NCBI GenBank assembly: GCA_006538405.1
Contig: BJKQ01000006.1
Span: 1,449,001 to 1,513,000 of the forward strand
Direction of reading: 5' to 3'
Origin: Hansfordia pulvinata
Lineage: Eukaryota > Ascomycota > Sordariomycetes > Xylariales
DNA: 64,000 nucleotides
Each line of letters starts with the position of its first letter. Position 1 is the first letter of the stretch. The translations under genes and the position numbers were made by a program. Under the pieces are notes generated by a model. That model ran no database searches. It was not told the DNA's origin and saw only the letters and a program-made list of their open reading frames with translations. Of this stretch, positions 45,585 through 57,427 are shown piece after piece.

Positions 45585-46421
45585 ATGGCCCCGGTAAGCC
45601 GAACCCCACTAATCTCCATCGCCGATGCCGCCATCGCCGGTGTCCGGGCCTCCGCTTTCTCCCGGCGTGCCGTCTGACGGGTCCAGGTCAAATACATCCT
45701 CCTTGACTGCGACAACACCCTCTGCTTGTCGGAGCGCCTGGCCTTTGAGGCCTGTGCGGAGCTGGCAAACGAGGTCCTCGCCAGTCATGGAGTCTCCCAG
45801 GTCTACAACGTGGACTCGCTCCTGGAGGCTTTCGTCGGGTACAACTTCAGAAAGATGCTGGAAGCCCTGCAGGAGAAGCACGGCTTCAAGATGACCGACA
45901 AGGAGGTGGACGCCTACGTCGACCGCGAGCTCGGAGCCGTCACGCAGAAGCTCAGCGAGAAATGCACGCCTTGCCCCGGAGTTCCCGAGCAGCTTGAGGC
46001 TCTCAAGCAGCAGGGCTACCCCATGTCGGTCGTCAGCACCTCGGCCAAGCCCCGCGTGGTGGCCAGCATCAAGAAGGTCGGCATCGACCACTACTTCCCC
46101 GATGAGCACGTCTACAGCGCGGCCACCAGCTTGACCCCGCCATCCAGCAAGCCCGACCCGGCCATCTACAACTACGCTTGCCAGCAGCTGGGCGTAAAGA
46201 ACGAGGAGTGCGTTACTGTTGAGGACAGCAAGAGTGGTGCCACTGCCGCCATGCGGGCCGGTATCCCGCTGATTGGTTATGTCGGCGTCTACGGCATCGA
46301 GGAGGGCCCTGAGAAGATGGAGCAGATGGCCAAGGTGTTGACCGAGCAGTGCAACGCCAAGGTCATCATGTACGACTGGAAGGAGTTTCCCGAGTGCCTC
46401 AAGAAGATTGAGGCTTTGTAA
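45585..46421 (+). CDS. HAD-superfamily hydrolase (phosphatase)
   Basis: Exons 45585-45593 (MAP) and 45687-46421; the 93-bp intron has GTAAGC and GGTCCAG signals; 247 residues. All four HAD motifs are visible: DCDNTL (10-15, nucleophile Asp10 and acid Asp12), a Ser/Thr in SVVSTSAK, Lys in SSKPDPAIYNYA, and EDSKSGATAAMRAG with the Mg-binding acids. The helical cap between motifs I and II is of the C1 type, as in phosphoglycolate- or sugar-phosphate phosphatases. Cytosolic; the substrate is not predictable. The 9-nt first exon means an ORF-only annotation would wrongly start at Met 45726 and lose the catalytic DxD motif. Confidence 0.92.
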
Positions 46422-49400
46422 GTTGCCCTGAGGTTGAACTGCCCGGGGACGCACTCGCACAGCGAGAATGAGCAGGCAAGAATAATGAGTTATGACACTA
46501 GGCCGACCGCGTCAAAGACCGCGACGAGACTTTAGCTTTGGTGTTGGCAGTCAGCCAGCCTGTGGATTGTTCAGATAGGTCCTGTTCGAATACAAGACGA
46601 TTTCACACTTGCTAAGACGGCCTCGTACCTGCTTGCTGGCGGATCTGTGGCACTCGGTGTTTGACAGGTTAAGTCGGCAGCGACAGCACAAGATCTTTTC
46701 CTTCTGGCGCATGGAGCTGTCTCTCAGGATTGCAGATCAGTTTGCCAAGCTGGGGTAATATGCAGGGACCAGACGGTTGTCCAGTGCCCGAGGAATGAGA
46801 ATGAGCAAGGGATGTCAAAGGGCACCAAACTGGGTGGAGGTTTGTCGCTCTTTGCGTCCCAGTGGTCTGGGATGACGAGCACCATTATCGGGTACGAGCG
46901 ACCAAGGAAAGACGATACCGCGCGCGACAGATGCTGCCCTACTCGTGGACTTCGAGGGCGTCGTACTCAAGTTATCGACAATATGACGAGGGCCGATTGA
47001 ACTGCCCGTTTTGCATGATGGACTTTACCCAGGCGAAATTGCAGTGTCAATAAAAGCAAGCCCGGGCTTCCAATTTTGGAGGATTGAACTCATTACAGAA
47101 AAATCGGGCAGCGGCGTCATAACCCTGCGCAAGCCCATGCTTCATGCTGATGCCCATGCTCGAGCCCATATTCGTACCCTCGGCCAAGCCCGAGTCCGCG
47201 CGCACGGCCTGGCTTGACACCGCATGGCGGAGGAGAGTCGACAGTGCTTCAACGGGTGTCACAGGCCCAGCGGACGTGGGGCGTTTGGGGGGACCAAGCG
47301 GTCGGTGAGAGACGTTGGATGGGCAACTGGCGCGTGGCAAAGTCCGGGGGGCCAGCACACACGCGTGTGCGTGGACGGGTCAGCGGGCCAGACGGCCCTC
47401 GCACGCAGCGGCTGTGGCGATGGCGTCGCGGGTGTGCCGAATGCAAATGCAAAAGTCATGTCTTTGATGATGAAGTTGACCCAGAAGCAGCGGTGCGAGG
47501 AAGTGCAAAGATACCTCTTCTACGGACAATGGGAGCGCGACCTCAGGCTCTGACCTTTGGCCGGTCGCGCCTGCCGTGTCTGCCTCTGGAAGGTCCTGCC
47601 CGACAGCCACGACTCGAAAACACGCACTTTCTCGACCACGCCGCCCACTCTCAGATCTCATACACCCTCAACAACACTCCCTCCGCTCACCACCGCTGAT
47701 CGAAAATACATTGAAGCCCTCTTCTGTCTTACACACATGCGCAAGCCCCCGATCGATATGACAGCTCCAGGTTTTGCTGCGACGCCACGCCAGTGATATT
47801 CTTAGAGCAAGGCCCGAGTCCCGAGGGCTAAGGAGGCCACCAGGTAGCACAGCCGCTGATGCCGGATGCCGGCCCAACCACAGCCCGGCGATCAGGGCTA
47901 GAAGCAGAACACCACGCAGCACCTCAACTGGTGAGCCCGTATTCTTCCCGACGAGTAGCACGCCCGCACGACCCGCAGCCGCGCTGGACGGGTGGCACCG
48001 TGGCACCGCAGTCGTGGCAGTGTACGAGCACCAACAGGAGGACGGGGTAAAAGCCGCCTCCCTTGTCGGCCTGGCTGGCCACGCTAGCGTGCCAAAACAC
48101 GAGCGAGGGTGGTCCCCGTCGAGTGACACGTGAGGGCGCGTCTCTGGCAACAGGATGCCCTAGCGGAGAAGGCCGATTCAGCGAGCACCCTCCTTGTCTC
48201 TGTGCGTGTTCGTGCGGGCCTCCCCCATGTCGAGGGCCACGGCCCATGGGTCACGCTGCTTCGCTGGGTGGTCCATGTGCAGATTATATGGGGAGATGGG
48301 AGCAAGCAGCAGAGCTGCAAATGCGATGCACTGCAGAGTGCTTTTGGTCATCAACACAGGCCGTCACTTTGCTCGTCGCTTGGGGGTGCCTGAAGGATAC
48401 GAGTGCCTGTACCTGAAAGGCTAACCTACCAAGCACGGCAAAGCACTCTTCTTCGAATACGACAAAATCGAGCCATGACAATACTGGTACCCACCCCCGG
48501 TCTTCACGAGTCCTGTACAGTGCCAACCCACAACACACTAGTTGATTTGCAGCTTGGCCCGTGTTAGCCGTCTGATGAGCACCAATGGGAGACTGTCAAG
48601 CGGCTCTCAAAGGCCGGCTGTGCACAAGCCGGAGCAGCTATCCGGGCAGGTCTCGGTGCTAGGCAGCGCAGCATGGGGCAGACTCAACCCCCGACATGAG
48701 ACGGATCCTCATGATATGCGACGACTCGTCCCATCCGCCAACAGGAGGGACCCAAGTGTGAGACAACGCCATGGGCACGCGCAATGACTGCTAGGAGTAT
48801 TTGAGACATGGGGAAATTCCAGTCCACCACCCAACTTCAACGGGTTCCAGAGGGCCCTCTGCGCAGTCGCCGCAAAGCCTAGTCCCTGGGGCTGTGACCT
48901 GCGAGTAAGTACTATGGGGAAAGGGTCTGAACTAATAATAATATTTTAGCACCGTTCGCCTGGTCTGGCGTGTGTCTGGTCGTGTCTGGTTGTGTCTGGC
49001 TGGCCAGATCCTTCTCCACGCGAAAAGCGAAGAGGGCGGAGCGCTGGTTGTCGGGCTTGAGCCCGGCGGATGCGATAGCCTGCAACCTTGTTTTCCTGGA
49101 CGAGGGCGTAGCGTGGATAGGATGGGCGGTGCCGTTTGCCGTCCACTCGCACACCCGCTGGCTCTCTGTGCCCAACCAACTGCACTCCGAGAGCATCTCT
49201 CATGCCTATCTGGGCTCGACAACTCTGGGAGCGCAGCCCTTCTTGTACCCAGGGAGTGAGACGGCTGGCGGTGCCGGCCAGAGTAATCCTGACGTGACTT
49301 ACTCCGTGCTGGAACTGGGAAGATTGCGGACAGCAGGTGACTCGAGGGCGGCCAAGGTGACGGTCGGGCGCTATTTACGTGATGATGCTGTCAGCTCACC

Positions 49401-50158
49401 CGGCTACTCGTAGTCGCCAGGGTTGTGCCGTCCCAGTCATGTCGATCTGTCGAGCAACCTGATTGCTCCGGGGACGACTCGTAATTTCGTTTGCCGTCTC
49501 GGAGCGCGCCACGAAGTGCCCATCGCTGCCGCGTCGAGCCGTGTCCAGGGCTGGGCCAAGCCAAGGCCGCACCACCGAGGCAGGGATCCGGCATTAGGGC
49601 CCGGGTGCGAGGTGGAGGGCCTGGTGGTCGTGTTTTCCTTCTAGGGGCTCCTTTGTTTTCCCCGTCGCGCTCGTCTCCAGGCGTGCCAGGCCCGCCGGCT
49701 CCGATCCGTGCCCCTAACCTGAGGGTCATCAGCCAAACCCAGCCAGGGGTCTCTGCGCCAACTCCGAACACGGTTAGGCGCGCCATCCCTGGCCTCGATC
49801 GAAGAGTTCCACACGCGACGCTCGTGTCTGGTTGCCCTCAGCCGTGGTACGCCGTGCGTATTCTGCTGGGCAGAGAGATGAGCCGTGTGCCCGTTCGCCA
49901 GCTAACGTTAGCCCCTGATGGCTCATATGATGGGCAGGTTGCTTTTCTTGGCCAGGCTCTGCCACTCGTCCCAGGTATATATTGTCCGCGCTCCTCACGC
50001 CGCCAATGCCCCGGGTTCTGACTCTCTCGCTCCATCCCTCTCGTGTTCATACCCAGTAATAATCTAAAGGCTACTCTCGTTCTGCCTGCTTGTTGTTTCC
50101 GCTCCTCTCGCTATCAGCAACTCAACACACAACCGGTCAACACCACTCACCCGTCAAC
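46422..50158. other. Gene-poor spacer of 3.7 kb
   Basis: No ORF on either strand has recognisable features. Contains scattered TACTCGTA-like motifs (near 46944 and 49405) and the TATA box of the next gene. Confidence 0.5.
49976..49983 (+). promoter_or_regulatory. TATA box
   Basis: TATATATT about 180 bp upstream of the GPI-anchored protein start codon, followed by a C/T-rich leader. Confidence 0.55.
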
Positions 50159-50898
50159 ATGCGTTTCACTCCCGTCGTTGTTGCTGGCGCTTACGCCATG
50201 ACTGCTGCCGCTCAGGACGCCAGCAGCGTCGTCTCGGACCTGACCTCTTCGGCCGCCGACCTGACCTCCTCCATCGCGTCCATCACCTCGGCCGCTTCCT
50301 CTGCCGCCGCCTCGGCCACCAGCAGCATGGTCCCCACCACCACCTGGTCCATGGACCCTGCCCAGAAGTCGATGACCAACTGCATTGACGCCTGTGAGTT
50401 TTGCTGCGCTCAACATAGAACAAGTCCCCATGCTGACAAACCTCAGGCGACCCCAACGACACCAAGTGCCGCGCCAACTGCATCACTGTCCCCAGCCCCG
50501 ACGACAAGGCTGCCAACGCCACCACTGAGTGCGTTGCCAAGTGCCCCCAGGGCAAGGGCTCTGCCTCCGACACCGAGGCCTACAGCAAGTGTGTCTCTGG
50601 CTGCATCAGCGACAACTTCTACACCTCGCCCGCCGGTGGTGCCTCCAAGACCGCCTCTGAGGTCGTCTCCACCATCACCTCTGGCTCCTCCACCTTCACC
50701 ACCACCACCGAGCCCACCGCCACCGGCGGCAGCGACTCCTCTGACGGTGGTGACTCTTCGTCCGGCAGTGACTCGTCTGGCGACAGCACCTCCAGCTCTG
50801 ACAGCTCCGAGGCTTCGCAGACCGCCGCCGCCGCCATGTTCGCCCCGGCCATCGGCTCCACCGGCCTCATCGGCCTGGTCGCCGCTTTCTTCCTGTAG
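50159..50898 (+). CDS. Ser-rich GPI-anchored cell-wall protein
   Basis: Exons 50159-50393 and 50447-50898; 53-bp intron (GTGAGT, CTCAG); 228 residues. Signal peptide MRFTPVVVAGAYAMTAAA, a Ser/Ala/Thr stretch, then a compact Cys-rich domain (CIDACDPNDTKCRANC, ECVAKC, SKCVSGCISDNFY) followed by a Ser/Asp-rich stalk likely O-mannosylated, and a C-terminal hydrophobic tail (IGSTGLIGLVAAFFL) preceded by small residues, as required for a GPI anchor. This layout is a common fungal cell-surface family of unknown biochemical role. The splice completes the first Cys of the CDPND motif (T + GC), which fixes the junction. Confidence 0.9.
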
Positions 50899-51326
50899 AC
50901 AACCCTCCCCACCACTGCTTCTGCGTGACTGGAGTGTACTTGTTTATGCCAAATGTCAAATTGATATCCATGATTTTTGAAAAGGGAATGAGGGAGAAAG
51001 AATAAAGCGAGCATCTGACGATGGGTTTAATACGAAATGTGTCAAACGGGAAACACGGCTTGGGCTTGTTATTATTCGGCGTCGAGAACGCGTTGGCCCC
51101 TCGTGGTCTTCGGGCCTGCCAGGGCGGTTTCGTCCGGGGGCAATTATTCCATCTTCTACTTAGGAACATATATAAAAGAAGATTAATGTGTACCACGAGC
51201 CTTGAATTGTGATGTTAGATGGTCTCTTGATTAGAATATTTGTGCCGTATTTTCGCGGCGACCACAAAACCTGACTGTCTCTATTCTGTCGTACAATGTA
51301 GTCTCGTCTAAATATTGTGATCATCT
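50899..51326. other. Convergent 3' region
   Basis: About 430 bp between the stops of the GPI protein (+) and MDE1 (-), comparatively AT-rich. AATAAA at 51001-51006 lies about 100 bp after the GPI stop and is a plausible polyadenylation signal. No gene. Confidence 0.5.
51001..51006 (+). terminator. Possible polyadenylation signal
   Basis: AATAAA hexamer about 100 bp after the stop codon of the GPI-anchored protein gene in AT-rich sequence. Confidence 0.4.
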
Positions 51327-52439
51327 CTACTCCTCCACCTTGCGTTTCTTGTTGGCCGACTCCCTCTTAGCCGCCGGTAGAGTCTCCTCGACCTCGCTGA
51401 TCCACGGGATCCCCAGCTTCTTCATCTCCACAGCCAGCTGGAAGAGGTAGTCCAGACTAATGTCCAATGTTAGCAGGACGGCAAAGACGAACATGACAGA
51501 CTGCCATAAGAGAAAGACTCACCTCTCGCACATGGTCTTGGCCTTGACGACGTTGTCCCCCCAGACGTACACGCCGTGGCGGCGGACCAGGACGGCGTAC
51601 GCGTCCGGGTGCGCGTCCATGGCCTCCTCGAGGAACTCGGTCAGGTCCTCCTCGTGCGCCGTGTTCTCGATGACGGGGATGCGCAGCGTGTCGTGGTAGC
51701 CCAGGTTGCCCTGCTTGCCGAACCCGCGCCCGAAGCCCTTGATCTGCTCGACGTTGTTGATCTCGAACAGCCTGTCTTTGCCCGGCCCCCGGCCCTCCAG
51801 CAGGAGGGTCACGAGGACGGCCCACTGCGAGTGCGTGTGGATGCAGCAGCCGGCGCCGCGCCGCGTGAAGGCGGCCAGGAACAGCGGCGTGCACTGCGAG
51901 GGCTTGCCGGCGGGCGGGGACCGCAGGTAGACGCGGTCGCGCAGGCTGGCGCTCTGGGCCGCCAGCGACAGCACGTAGATGTCGGAGCTCTTCATCAGCT
52001 CCTTCTGCACCCCGGACGGCGCCAGGTAGACCAGGTCACTAAGGTTTTTCGAGGGCAGGGTGAGCTTCTTCTTCTTTGTGGCGGTGGCCAGACAAGACTT
52101 GCAGCAAGGAAAACAGAAGAGGGCATCGTCCTCATCATGTCTTTCTGCAAACACCCCTCCCTGCTACAACTCCTCCTGGGAACTACTCGCCTCAAGCCTC
52201 ACTCGAGACCCGAGGCTTCGAGACACTCTCACGTCGCGCGCAATTGGTCAGAGGGCTTACTCGTCGCGGATGGAGCACCCGCCTCCGGTGCCGGTGACCC
52301 ATCCCAGGTTCCAGAACTTGGCGCACAGAGAGGGGATCAGGTTGGCCGGGTGCTGGGGGTCCTCGGACACGACCAGGTGGTGGTTGCCCTCGGCCGCCTG
52401 GGCTTCGGCGGCGGCGGTGGTGACGCCGTTGCTCGACAT
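51327..52439 (-). CDS. MDE1: Methylthioribulose-1-phosphate dehydratase
   Basis: Class II aldolase-fold, zinc-dependent dehydratase of the methionine salvage pathway, converting methylthioribulose-1-phosphate to the diketo intermediate in the cytosol. Exons 52439-52261, 52038-51523 and 51456-51327; introns of 222 and 66 bp; 274 residues. Signatures: [14 protein letters not shown] (about 46-59), [14 protein letters not shown], zinc ligands in [10 protein letters not shown] (His127, His129), and the later His in [14 protein letters not shown]. The C-terminus ends in a Lys/Arg-rich [13 protein letters not shown] tail. The first intron is unusually long for this window, and an ORF reading through it would add a false N-terminus. 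Start 52439 places the catalytic core at the normal distance. Confidence 0.94.
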
Positions 52440-54451
52440 GTCGAATGGACGGAACCGATGCAGGCTGGCCTGGAGGCGTGGCTGAGAGGGCCGGTTGCAG
52501 AGCTGCAGAGGCACCAGACGGAGAGGGAGGACGACAGAAGGGTGGTGGTTAAAGGTTGACGTTTGGCAAGTGCAATTCGGGCAGACACAGACAACCAAGT
52601 CGGAACTGTGGGTAACAAGCGCGCGGGAAAGCAAGGCGAGGCTGGGAACCGGGGGAAAGCTCGCCATGCGAGGCCCGCCTCATTGGTCAATTGAAAAAAG
52701 GCAGGCCGGCACGTTTTTCCCTCTCAGAAAGAGTCCACTTATCCCCGTCCTCGACACCCAAAGCGCAGCCGCGCCGAAGTGCCTAATAAGTGGCGAGAAA
52801 AGGCCGGGCCCGCGGCAACATTGCCCCCTGCGCCGACACGTACGGGCGCCATGCTTGTTCTTCGGGCCGCTGTGGCGTCGACTTGAGCCTGACCACAGCC
52901 TGACAATAGCTTGACTCTGAGAGGCTGGCCTGCTTGAGCGACTTTCATCATTTCCACAAGTCAGCTCATCATGATAATGCTGCCACTATTTGGGCCCGGG
53001 CGTCTCAGAGAATACGGCCAAAGAAGCCTTCGTTTGTCGCCCTCCCAATATCGACAGGGCCAGTTTACAGGGTCGAGACAGGTTGCTGTGAAGATTAGGT
53101 ACCTCTTAGTAGGTAAGTCTGTATCAACCTGACCATATTGCAGCTAAAATCTTCCACCGCTAGGCAGCCCTTTGTACGATTTATTGTCGCCCCTCTTCAG
53201 CCCCTGGCTGCTTCGGCCCAGGATACAATATGACGTGGTGGACGATGGCGAGCTCCTTAATGCGTGAGATTGTGTAGTAAGTAGAATGCGACGAGGCTGC
53301 GCGGCTCTTGCGTACTCCTACGCATCAACAGCCACCGGTGGGGTCTGTGAAAGAGGAAAGGTGGACAAGAAGGAAACCCTGGACCGCCCCGCCGTAATAA
53401 TTGAGGACCAGGCTCTTGATTTGCGGTCATGTGGACGTGCCTGGCCACCTCTCCTGGCAGCTCTGGGAGGACGAAGCTGACGAGAGCAAGCTCGAGACCC
53501 TGGATTTCGACTTATCAGCCAGCATGGCTCCATCTCAAGTACCAGTCTGCAATGAAACTTCTTCTTCAACTCTGTGGAGGCTGAAAGCTGTACCAGTCGC
53601 CAAATCCACGGCCACAGTGTCTCTATCTCACATGTACGAACCGCGCATCCGTGTGCAACACTCACGATGCAACGTGGGCGAGGCCGGAAGCAACGGACTC
53701 GCGGCTCGTTGTACCGAGTACTCGCTACCCCAGCTCAACCCCGGAGTGTACATCTGCTCACCCGGCTTTGCACAGCCAAATCACGCGCCAGCAGCTCCCG
53801 ATCCGATGTAGCCTGAACCCCAAGGCTCGAGCGAGCAACAGACGACGGTTCAGTGGCACCAAGCTCCAGTACCAGTGCCCGTACAGCCCCCAAGCCAGCG
53901 GGCGACAGGGCTGGCCTTACTGTTCCCGGAAGGCGGCTCGGGGTGGCCCCGTACAGCCTGGCCCGGCGACGCGTACAGAAGTACCTGTACTCAGGCTTGC
54001 GCCTCGTCGAGCCACTCCGCCGCGAAGAGGCAACGTGTCCAAGACGGTCTGGCGATGCGACGACGTGGGACACGGAGGAGATAAATCCCAGGGACCCGGT
54101 GAGAGGCAGTAGACTCCGCGATGCACTCACTTGAGCGTCGACTTCACAGAACTCACAACGGGCGCCCTCTTCTCCATCGCACATTGCCTCCAACCCGTGA
54201 GCTCAGGTCGCGAGGTACCTACGCGGACGGTAGCTAAGGCACTCGCCCCAGGACCCATAGTACCCGCTCTCAGGGTACCGTACCTTTGCTTGCAATTGGC
54301 GACGTGGCGCCCTGCTTCTCCAAGCTTCGATTCCTTCGACAGCTCGGCCTACAGCTCTCCTGTTTCCTCTTCCACCACCCGTCATCTCATCACCTCAACC
54401 CATCTCCAACACCTGCCCCCAGTAGTCTGGTGACCTACTCGGCTCCGCACC
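52440..54451. other. Intergenic, about 2 kb, no gene seen
   Basis: Divergent spacer upstream of MDE1 (-) and calnexin (+). No supported ORF. TAGGTACCTC and TAGTAGGTAAG motifs lie near 53096-53115. The last 200 bp are the C/T-rich calnexin leader. Confidence 0.5.
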
Positions 54452-56395
54452 ATGAAGTTCAACGCCGCCATCGCCGCCGCCATCCTGGCCTTCGGCGCCC
54501 ACGCCGACGAGGCTTCCGCCGCCGCCGAGTCTTCCGCGACCACCAGCGCCGTCGCGCTGCCCACCTTCACTGTGAGTTGGCCATGCCCTTCCGAGCGCTG
54601 CCCATGCGGCCAATTTGCCCTTGTCGTGAAATCGTTGCTGCTGCGACGCCCGCTGCGGCGACTGCATTCGCATGCAGCCATGTTGGAGCTCTGCCACTGA
54701 CCTTTCCTAGCCCACCACCATCAGCCCCAAGGGCGGCTTTCTCGAGCAATTCACCGACGACTGGGAGAAGAGATGGAAGCCTTCGCACGCCAAGAAGGAC
54801 ATGCAGGGCAAGGAAGGCGAGGAATGGGCATACGTCGGCGAGTGGGCTGTTGAGGAGCCCGCCGTCTACAAGGGAATGGAGGGCGAGAAGGGTCTTGTCG
54901 TCAAGAACCCCGCCGCTCACCACGCCATCTCGGCCAAGTTCCCCAAGAAGATCGACCCCAAGGGCAAGACCCTTGTTGTCCAGTACGAGGTCAAGCTCCA
55001 GAGTAAGTCGCCCGTGCGAGCCCCGGTCTGCCGTCCACGCCACTATGCTAACTGATCGCAGAGGGCCTCGACTGTGGTGGCGCCTACCTGAAGCTGCTGC
55101 GCGACACCAAGGCCCTGCACCAGGAGGAGTTCGGCAACACCAGCCCCTACGTCATCATGTTCGGCCCCGACAAGTGCGGTCACACCAACAAGGTCCACTT
55201 CATCTTCAACCACAAGAACCCCAAGACGGGCGAGTACGAGGAGAAGCACCTGTCCTCTCCCCCAGCGCCAGCATCGTCAAGACCACCGAGCTGTACACCC
55301 TGATTGTCCAGCCCAACAACACCTTCACCATCCAGAAGAACCACGAGACGGTTCGCGAGGGCAGCCTCCTGGAGGAGTTCAAGCCTTCGGTCAACCCTGA
55401 GAAGGAGATTGACGACCCCAAGGACACCAAGCCCGAGGACTGGGTTGACGAGACCCGCATTCCCGACCCGAGGCTAAGAAGCCCGAGGACTGGGATGAGG
55501 ACGCCCCCTTCGACATTGTCGACGAGGCCGCCACTCAGCCTGAGGACTGGCTCGTCGACGAGCCCCTGACCGTCCCCGACCCGGCTGCCAGCAAGCCTGA
55601 GGACTGGGATGACGAGGAGGACGGTGACTGGCTCCCCCCGACCGTCGCCAACCCCAAGTGTGCCGAGGTTTCTGGCTGTGGCCCGTGGTCCAAGCCCATC
55701 ATCAAGAACCCCGCCTACAAGGGCCCGTGGACCGCTCCCTACATTGACAACCCGGCCTACAAGGGTGTCTGGGCTCCTCGCAAGATTAAGAACCCTGACT
55801 ACTTTGAGGACAAGACCCCCGCCAACTTCGAGCCCATGGGTGCTGTAAGTAAACTGATTCCGCTGCTGAGTCGACAAAACTGACAATCCGATAGATTGGC
55901 TTCGAGATCTGGACCATGACCAACGACATCCTCTTCGACAACATCTACATTGGCCACTCCGTCGAGGAGGCTACCCAGCTTGCCGCCGAGACCTTCGACA
56001 AGAAGCACCCCGTCGAGAAGGAACTCGAGCAGGCCGACAAGCCCAAGCCCGCCGACCCCAAGCCCTCGTCCGACCTGACCTTCCTGGAGGAACCTGTCCT
56101 TTACATGAAGCAGAAGCTCGACCTCTTCGTCACCATCGCCGCCAAGGACCCCATCGAGGCCGTCAAGTTCGTTCCTGAGATCCCCACCGCCATCGGTGGT
56201 CTGCTCGTCACCCTGATTGCCCTCATCGGAGTCTTCACCATGGGCGGCAGCGCCCCTGCTCCGGTCAAGAAGGCCGCGGCTGACGCCAAGGAGAAGGCCA
56301 AGGAGGGCAAGGACAAGGCTGCCGCAGCTGTTGCTACTGGTGCCGAGAACGTTAAGAACGAGGCCAAGAAGCGCAACCCCAAGAACCAGTCGTAA
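54452..56395 (+). CDS. Calnexin, ER lectin chaperone, with two apparent frameshifts
   Basis: Calnexin folds N-glycoproteins in the ER membrane. Exons 54452-54571, 54711-55002, 55062-55844 and 55895-56395; about 565 residues. Signal peptide to about residue 18; globular lectin domain ([26 protein letters not shown]); P-domain with motif 1 repeats (KPEDW four times, one as QPEDW) and motif 2 repeats ([20 protein letters not shown]); a single membrane helix ([19 protein letters not shown]); Lys/Ala-rich cytosolic tail. Two one-base shifts break the frame: one at the C5 run 55259-55263 (between EKHLSSP and [11 protein letters not shown]), one at 55467-55470 (between RIPDP and EAKKPEDW). The exon sum is two bases short. 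Both lie in conserved sequence of a normally essential gene, so assembly error is the best reading. Confidence 0.95.
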
Positions 56396-56558
56396 GCGGG
56401 GATGTGGGGTGTAGGACGTCGAGAGCACAGCTTGATTGCGAGTTTGTGGCTCAACCTAATCGGCCAATTTCTGTACGAGGCTATCTTGCAATTATTTCGT
56501 CTAGTCACAGGATGCTTCCATTGATTTGCTACTACACAAGGCGTAGGTGTATACTAGG
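56396..56558. other. Calnexin 3' region
   Basis: Short 3' flank of calnexin before the degenerate tandem locus; no distinct polyadenylation signal. Confidence 0.4.
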
Positions 56559-56559
56559 C

Positions 56560-57427
56560 GACCAATATGACTTTACTTACTTGAATTGCCTCGATGGCGG
56601 GTCTCATGAATTGCTGCGGTACTGTGAATGCCTTTAGCGAGTTTTCGTTCTGACTAGCTGACGATCAGTGCTCGAAGGGTGAGAGACTTACAGTTTCTCC
56701 TGCACGGCAGCAGGCTCTCGGGAGGAAGAAGTAGTGACAGCCGCACTTTGATAATGTTAGTTTTGTCAGGCAGGTGGTGTATGGTGTGGGTGTAACTCAC
56801 GTCTTTCCCGAAGGAGTCTTCGGGGTGGTGAAGAACTCTGCCAGACTTTTTCTACCACCACCGAAGACTGACCATCACCAACTACCACTCGGTGGGACTA
56901 ACCCTAGTGAAACGACGACCAGCATCACTTAAGGCGTCCTTGATAATGTTCATGTTATTAAGCAGATTGTTAAAATCTTCAAAGGTCTTATTATCGACAC
57001 GGTTAAGCTTTTAAGCGAGCTCGCACATCTGCTTCTCCAATTTCTCGACGCGAGGGCTGATCTTTTCGGTGAGCTCGCGCGTGCGTTAAATAAGAAGGTT
57101 ATTCTGCTTTTTTATGAATTCTTGGTCTTTTATATTGCTATTAATGGTATCTTAAAGGGTCTCGAAATTCTGCTTATTTTCACTTTTATATGTTAGTATA
57201 TGTAGGTAGGTAGTCAAGCATGTGATGGGGATGGGGTGAGATACTTACAGCTTCTCCTGCTCGGCTGCATAAACTTGGTCAGGTCCAGTAAAGGCGGGAC
57301 CAGTGGTCGCCGCACTTTGATTATGTTAGTTTTATTAGGCAGGTAGCGTATAATGGTTCAATTACGTCTTTTCTTAAGGAGTCTTGGGAGGGGTGAAAAT
57401 TTTCGCGTTGGCAGACAGGTTGGACAT
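56560..57427 (-). pseudogene. RIP-like degenerate tandem duplication encoding a coiled-coil protein
   Basis: Two tandem units on the minus strand share exon-intron layout. Unit A starts at ATG 57427 (MSNLSANAKIFTPPKTP), meets a TAA at 57376-57374, then has GT..AG signals, an exon reading AATTGPAFTGPDQVYAAEQE, and a third segment (about 57180-56915) with a heptad-rich coiled-coil frame (ISPRVEKLEKQMCELA, VDNKTFEDFNNLLNN). That frame is cut by three TAA codons (plus-strand TTA at 57011, 57086 and 57152), each where CAA (Gln) would fit. Unit B (about 56880-56560) repeats the exon 1 end (FFTTPKTPSGK) and exon 2 (AAVTTSSSREPAAVQEKL) and is less damaged. The DNA here is clearly AT-richer than its flanks. 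CpA-to-TpA changes in a duplicated sequence are what RIP produces. The function of the ancestor is unknown. Confidence 0.65.
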
